From positions 1 to 64,000 of the forward strand of contig JNDT01002341.1 in assembly GCA_000697055.1 (NCBI GenBank): a DNA stretch of 64,000 bases, given 5' to 3'. Below the pieces are notes generated by a model. It ran no database searches and had not been told where the DNA came from. It saw only the letters and a list, made by a program, of their open reading frames with translations. Shown here piece by piece: positions 60,213 to 64,000 of this stretch; positions within the stretch are counted from its first letter, which is position 1; the number at the start of each line of letters is the position of its first letter. This DNA is from Saksenaea vasiformis B4078. Taxonomy: Eukaryota; Mucoromycota; Mucoromycetes; Mucorales; Saksenaeaceae. The translations under genes and the position numbers were made by a program.

Positions 60213-61025
60213 CTAATATGGAAGTGATTCGAAGTCCACAGTCTGTGCTCTAGATAATTTCGGAGTACACCTTCGCCGAGGTGATATCATGATCAGTAAA
60301 CTGAGCAACAAAGTCTTGATACAATGAGCGTGCGTACCGTGGACACGCGAAGAGATATATTGGCGAACTTCCATTGGCACAGATCGCGAAGTTTGTGGAT
60401 CAAACCTCGGATGGTAAATCTGAGGGTGAACCTCTAGGCGTATGTAATTATGCTCATAGTCGATCAGACCGCTGATCAACCATTTGCAATATGTAGCGAC
60501 GCGATTACAAAAGCGCCTCCGCTGATCTTCTTGCGACCAGTTTTGTGAAGTTTTATTCTGAGAGCACGCAGCGTAGAACGTGGCACCACGCTTTGGCTGC
60601 GGATCAGTGACATCTTTGATGTAATACTTATATCCATCACATAACTCTACGGGAACGACAATTCTCATCACAAGCTGTTTATCAGTCAGCCCTGCCAGCT
60701 CACCAGAGAGGCTGATAACCCTTTTGAAGCAGAAAACATCATCATGAGGCTCTGATTCTGTTGTTGGAGATGTCACTACAAAATGCTCATGAAGCTCGTC
60801 TAACGGAACAGTCCTTTCTAAAGGTACGGGATCTCTCACTGCCGGGAACCTATGCATGCAACCTTCGCACGTTTTGTAGGGCCATCTTCTACCAGAGAAC
60901 TTGTAACTTTGCTTGCATGTCTTACAGCCCTCGCAAAACATCGTACTATCTGTACAGTCAGTAGAAACTGTAGCTAAAGAGTTTGAAAACTGACGCGAAC
61001 TGTGATTTTTTTTAAGATGGCCCAT
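60213..61025 (-). CDS. Cysteine-rich protein of unknown function, possibly transposon-associated
   Basis: A single exon encodes 270 aa from ATG at 61023-61025. The N-terminal part has FCEGCKTCKQSYKF and CEGCMHRFP, a CxxCxxC...CxxC arrangement that may bind zinc. The middle has CFKRVISLSGELAGLTDKQL and VVPVELCDGYKYYIKDVTD. Then come QRRRFCNRVATYCKWLISGL and VPMEVRQYISSRVHGTHAHC. I do not recognise the family. The zinc-like motif with a long globular domain and no neighbour of related function would suit a domesticated or intact mobile-element protein. It is divergently arranged with the GH20 gene, with 108 bp between starts, so the two may share a promoter region. Confidence 0.5.
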   Translation of the reverse strand: MGHLKKNHSSRQFSNSLATVSTDCTDSTMFCEGCKTCKQSYKFSGRRWPYKTCEGCMHRFPAVRDPVPLERTVPLDELHEHFVVTSPTTESEPHDDVFCFKRVISLSGELAGLTDKQLVMRIVVPVELCDGYKYYIKDVTDPQPKRGATFYAACSQNKTSQNWSQEDQRRRFCNRVATYCKWLISGLIDYEHNYIRLEVHPQIYHPRFDPQTSRSVPMEVRQYISSRVHGTHAHCIKTLLLSLLIMISPRRRCTPKLSRAQTVDFESLPY

Positions 61026-61133
61026 GCTACGTGATTACGGATAAATGGTTTGCCCCGTGAAAATTCTCGCGGGAGGCTAAAAGCAAACGCACTTTGAATT
61101 TAGGGTGTGTGCTTTTTCCGAAAGATATTTTTC

Positions 61134-64000
61134 ATGGCAAACGATTACGATATTTCGCAACCTGAGGATATAATGGGGCGCAATTATAGTGATCCTACTT
61201 CTAATGTGTTGATTGAAATTGATATTACACGAGTCCCCGTTGAATTGCAAGATGGATTGTTAAAGATTATTAAGCATGCTCCTCACAAGAACATTGTAAG
61301 CACAAGCACTATGGAAGATTACAGCAACGAATGTACTTGGAAAACGAGGTAAATTCTGGTTGAATAAAATAGTGCTAGGCGCCGGTCATTTCTTTTTCTT
61401 TCTTCCTTCGCAGTATGCATGAGTACCAAACAAAATTTGTAGCTTTTTGCATGATCCAGACCTGCGGCCGGGAGAGTTGGTTGTCGGCACTGATGATATA
61501 AATTTTAAAGCAGTACGCATGGGCGATAAGTTTGAGATATATGTCCGCTATAGTCGGAAAATTGAAGGTGAGTTCTTATATGCGTAAAAGCCTGAACGAG
61601 GTTCACCTATACATCCCCACCACCATCCGGCAGCCTTTAGAGCGCTGGGCTGCCTATTAAGCGTTGCGAGAGATATCCGCGCGCTTTCAGATGATTGTGG
61701 AAATCTCCTTAATTTTTCAGAAAAATCACAGTTCGATACGCAAGGGTATTTATCTCTTGAGAAGTCTTTTGATAACGTAACACAAGTGAAAACCGTTTTT
61801 CCCTTCGTAGCGTCATGATTGATTGTAGTCGTAATGGAGTCCTGCGTCTAGAAAGCATTTACTTCCTATTATGCACCATGGCATTGATGGGTCTTAATAT
61901 GCTTCAACTTTATACAGAAGATACTTACGAGGTACAGCTGATCCATCCTAATAGCAAATGCTCATTTATCACAGGTGGAAGGGGAACCTCTTTTTGGCTA
62001 TTTGAGAGGTTGGTTAGCAGCATAAAAAAAAAGGAATGTCTCTGGCTATAGCGTCGTCATAGGCAGATACACACGAAGAGAACTCTCCTTGATAGACGAC
62101 TACGCGTTTGATCTGTAAATATAGCCGTCCGTTTTCTTGTCAGCAGTTCTAGCTTACCACATACTATTAGAGGAATAGAGGTTATTCCATGTATTCAAAC
62201 GCTGGGCCATCTTGGCCAGATTCTTCAATGGCCACACTACGCTTACCTGCGTGATAATACCGAGGTTTTGTTGGCCAATTCCGAAGCTACCTACGAGTTT
62301 ATAGAAAAGCTGATTCAAGCGGCAACCGGACCCTTTCGGTCAAATAAAATTCACCTTGGAATGGATGAAGTAAGAAAAGATGATTGTGCATGCTAACACG
62401 GCTCGACCAAGGCTTATGGTGTAGGTGAAGGGCGATACCGGCAACTGTTTGGATACAAGGAGCCCACGGACATTTTTGTGAATCATCTTCAGCGAGTCAA
62501 CGAGATATGCACCCGGCTAGAACTACAGCCCATGATATGGTCGGACAGTAAGTATGCGGCTCCGTGATATACCTTCGTTTCTCACTTAGTCTTGTCTTAG
62601 TGCTCTTTTGCCTAGGTTGGGATGGTCGCGTGGATCTCTTCATCAGCGTACTTATTTCATTTTTAGCATCTCATAATAATACATTGCAAGGATATTATGA
62701 CGAGAAGAATAACCCTGCTGCGACAGGCCTAGTAGAGAGTATTCCAAATAATATAGAACTAGTCTTCTGGGACTACTATCACACGAGTCCAGACATCTAC
62801 GCTCAGAAACTGCAGCAACATCGTGATCTCGGTTGTCAGCAACCATGGATTGCCTGTAAGATGCCCGACATGCAACACATGAGCGAGTACTTACTTATTG
62901 CGTGGTAGGTGGCGCATGGACTTGGAGCCGATTCTGGACAGCTTTACCTTTCACTTTTGAATCCGTACGAGCAAGCACAGTTGCAGCAAAAGACAGAGAT
63001 TATGGTGTTCGCAATACATTTATCACCATTTGGGGAGATGAAGGCAATGAATGCGACATGTAAGTCATAGCCAGCGTAACCACCGTTTCTAAAATTCATC
63101 GTTATAGCTACTCTTCCCTCCCTGCCCTTTGCTACTATGCTCAGCACGGCTATACCGACCGTGAAGAGGTTGATATACCTACACTTAAACGAGCTTTTGG
63201 TAAATTGATAACTTGAAATCTATATTATCGTATATCCTCATCCTTCATTAGAGGGTATTTGTGGCGCGAGCTTTGATGATTGGGTTTTTGCATCAAAGGT
63301 AAGGCGCACATCGAGACAAAAGAAAAGGTATTGAAAGTTTAACATACCCTAACAAGATTGATGACCCACCCGGTGGTACTGCTATTACAACGAGAACACA
63401 TTACGCCCCTAACATGAGTAAATGGTTACTATGGGAAGGTAATATATATACAGCTGAAGCACCAAGATTCACGTCAAGTTATGTGTCTACAGATCCTTTC
63501 CTAAGTTTTCTCTCGCCTCAGTATGCAGACGAGGATCTTGAAACACACTATGGATCGATAGCGTCACACTTGTTTGGAATTATAGAGAATAAGACTTTGG
63601 GTGTACTTAACGAACGACTTGAGCTGCCTGCACGTCTGGCTCTTGTACTTTCACTAAAATGTCATCTTCGCCAGCGTCTTGTAGATGCTTATAAAAACAA
63701 GCAGTATGAGAGGCTTTATGATCTTGCTCAAGGACGTTTGAGTCGCCTGCGCGAAGAGGTAGATCGACTATGGCGTTGCCACCGAGATATCTGGACAAGG
63801 ATGTACAAACCATTCGGGTGGGAGGTACTCGAGCTGCGTTACGGTGGTTTGCGGACACGGCTAGAAACGATGTACGACCACATAATGGCCCATATTGAAT
63901 GCAGAATGACACAGAAGGATCAAGATATGATTCAAGATCGGGAGGACATGGAAGGAGACGAAGGAGGAGGTGGCGGAAGTGCTCATTGGAACATCCCAGA
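61134..64000 (+). CDS. GH20 beta-N-acetylhexosaminidase, intracellular HexD-like type, 3' end beyond window
   Basis: GH20 enzymes release terminal N-acetylhexosamine residues from glycans. The start MANDYDISQPEDIMGRN (61134) has no signal peptide. Exons include 61134-61348 and 61443 onward, and about a dozen short introns were traced. The TIM barrel has FRALGCLLSVARDIRALSDD, VMIDCSRNGVLRLESIYFLL, GLNMLQLYTEDTYEVEGEP and GIEVIPCIQTLGHLGQILQW. The catalytic pair is Asp-Glu in IHLGMDEAYGVGEGRYRQL. Further barrel parts are LQPMIWSDMLF, LVFWDYYHTSPDIY and FITIWGDEGNEC. A helical C-terminal domain (LELPARLALVLSLKCHLRQR) follows and the frame is still open at 64000. This arrangement matches intracellular hexosaminidase D-like GH20 proteins better than the secreted chitin-degrading ones. 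Confidence 0.86.

Overview
The window is nuclear DNA from an early-diverging fungus, most likely a member of Mucoromycota. Protein-coding genes sit on both strands and most are split by short GT-AG introns of about 45-95 nt with CTAAC-like branch points. The standard genetic code fits every gene. The gene set also points away from Dikarya: an E2F transcription factor, an animal-type mitochondrial glutamate dehydrogenase, AIG1-like GTPases, and a Fanzor (eukaryotic TnpB-like) coding region. No tRNA, rRNA or CRISPR array was recognised, and no bacterial operon structure is present.

Layout. Positions 1-2807 hold a decaying Fanzor gene that enters from the left edge. Coatomer delta subunit follows on the minus strand (3191-5249), converging on it. 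From 5250 to 13374 the DNA is gene-poor: one clear small gene (dynein roadblock light chain, 7788-8257), unidentified coding-like fragments, a broken Tc1/mariner transposase (about 9509-9789) and a 710-bp TA-flanked inverted-repeat element (9812-10521). From 13375 to 23472 lies a mitochondrial and metabolic block: glutamate dehydrogenase, cytochrome c oxidase subunit 6, an m-AAA protease and a myristoylation-motif methyltransferase.

From 25610 to 46282 come, in order, a small basic protein, mitochondrial IF-2, a 71-aa secreted protein, RNase P subunit p30, a metaxin, E2F, a two-finger C2H2 regulator, an RCC1L-like beta-propeller, a Ser/Thr kinase and an acidic protein of unknown function. A DPP III-like M49 peptidase (47002-48802) and a HAX1-like protein (51043-51822) follow. 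The right part carries two AIG1-like GTPases (52698-53495 and 57055-57789) inside a duplicated block of about 1.7 kb, a palindromic MITE (56639-56780), uncharacterised ORFs, and the 5' part of an intracellular GH20 hexosaminidase that runs off the right edge.

How the genes work together. Several act in mitochondria: glutamate dehydrogenase, COX6, AFG3-type protease, IF-2, metaxin and RCC1L. They are transcribed separately on both strands, so this is thematic rather than operonic. The most unusual content is mobile or recently duplicated: the Fanzor relic with its recognisable catalytic and zinc-binding residues, the Tc1/mariner remnants, two hairpin-like MITEs, and the GTPase duplication. Exon boundaries come from reading frames, splice consensus and family resemblance. 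They have not been checked against transcripts.
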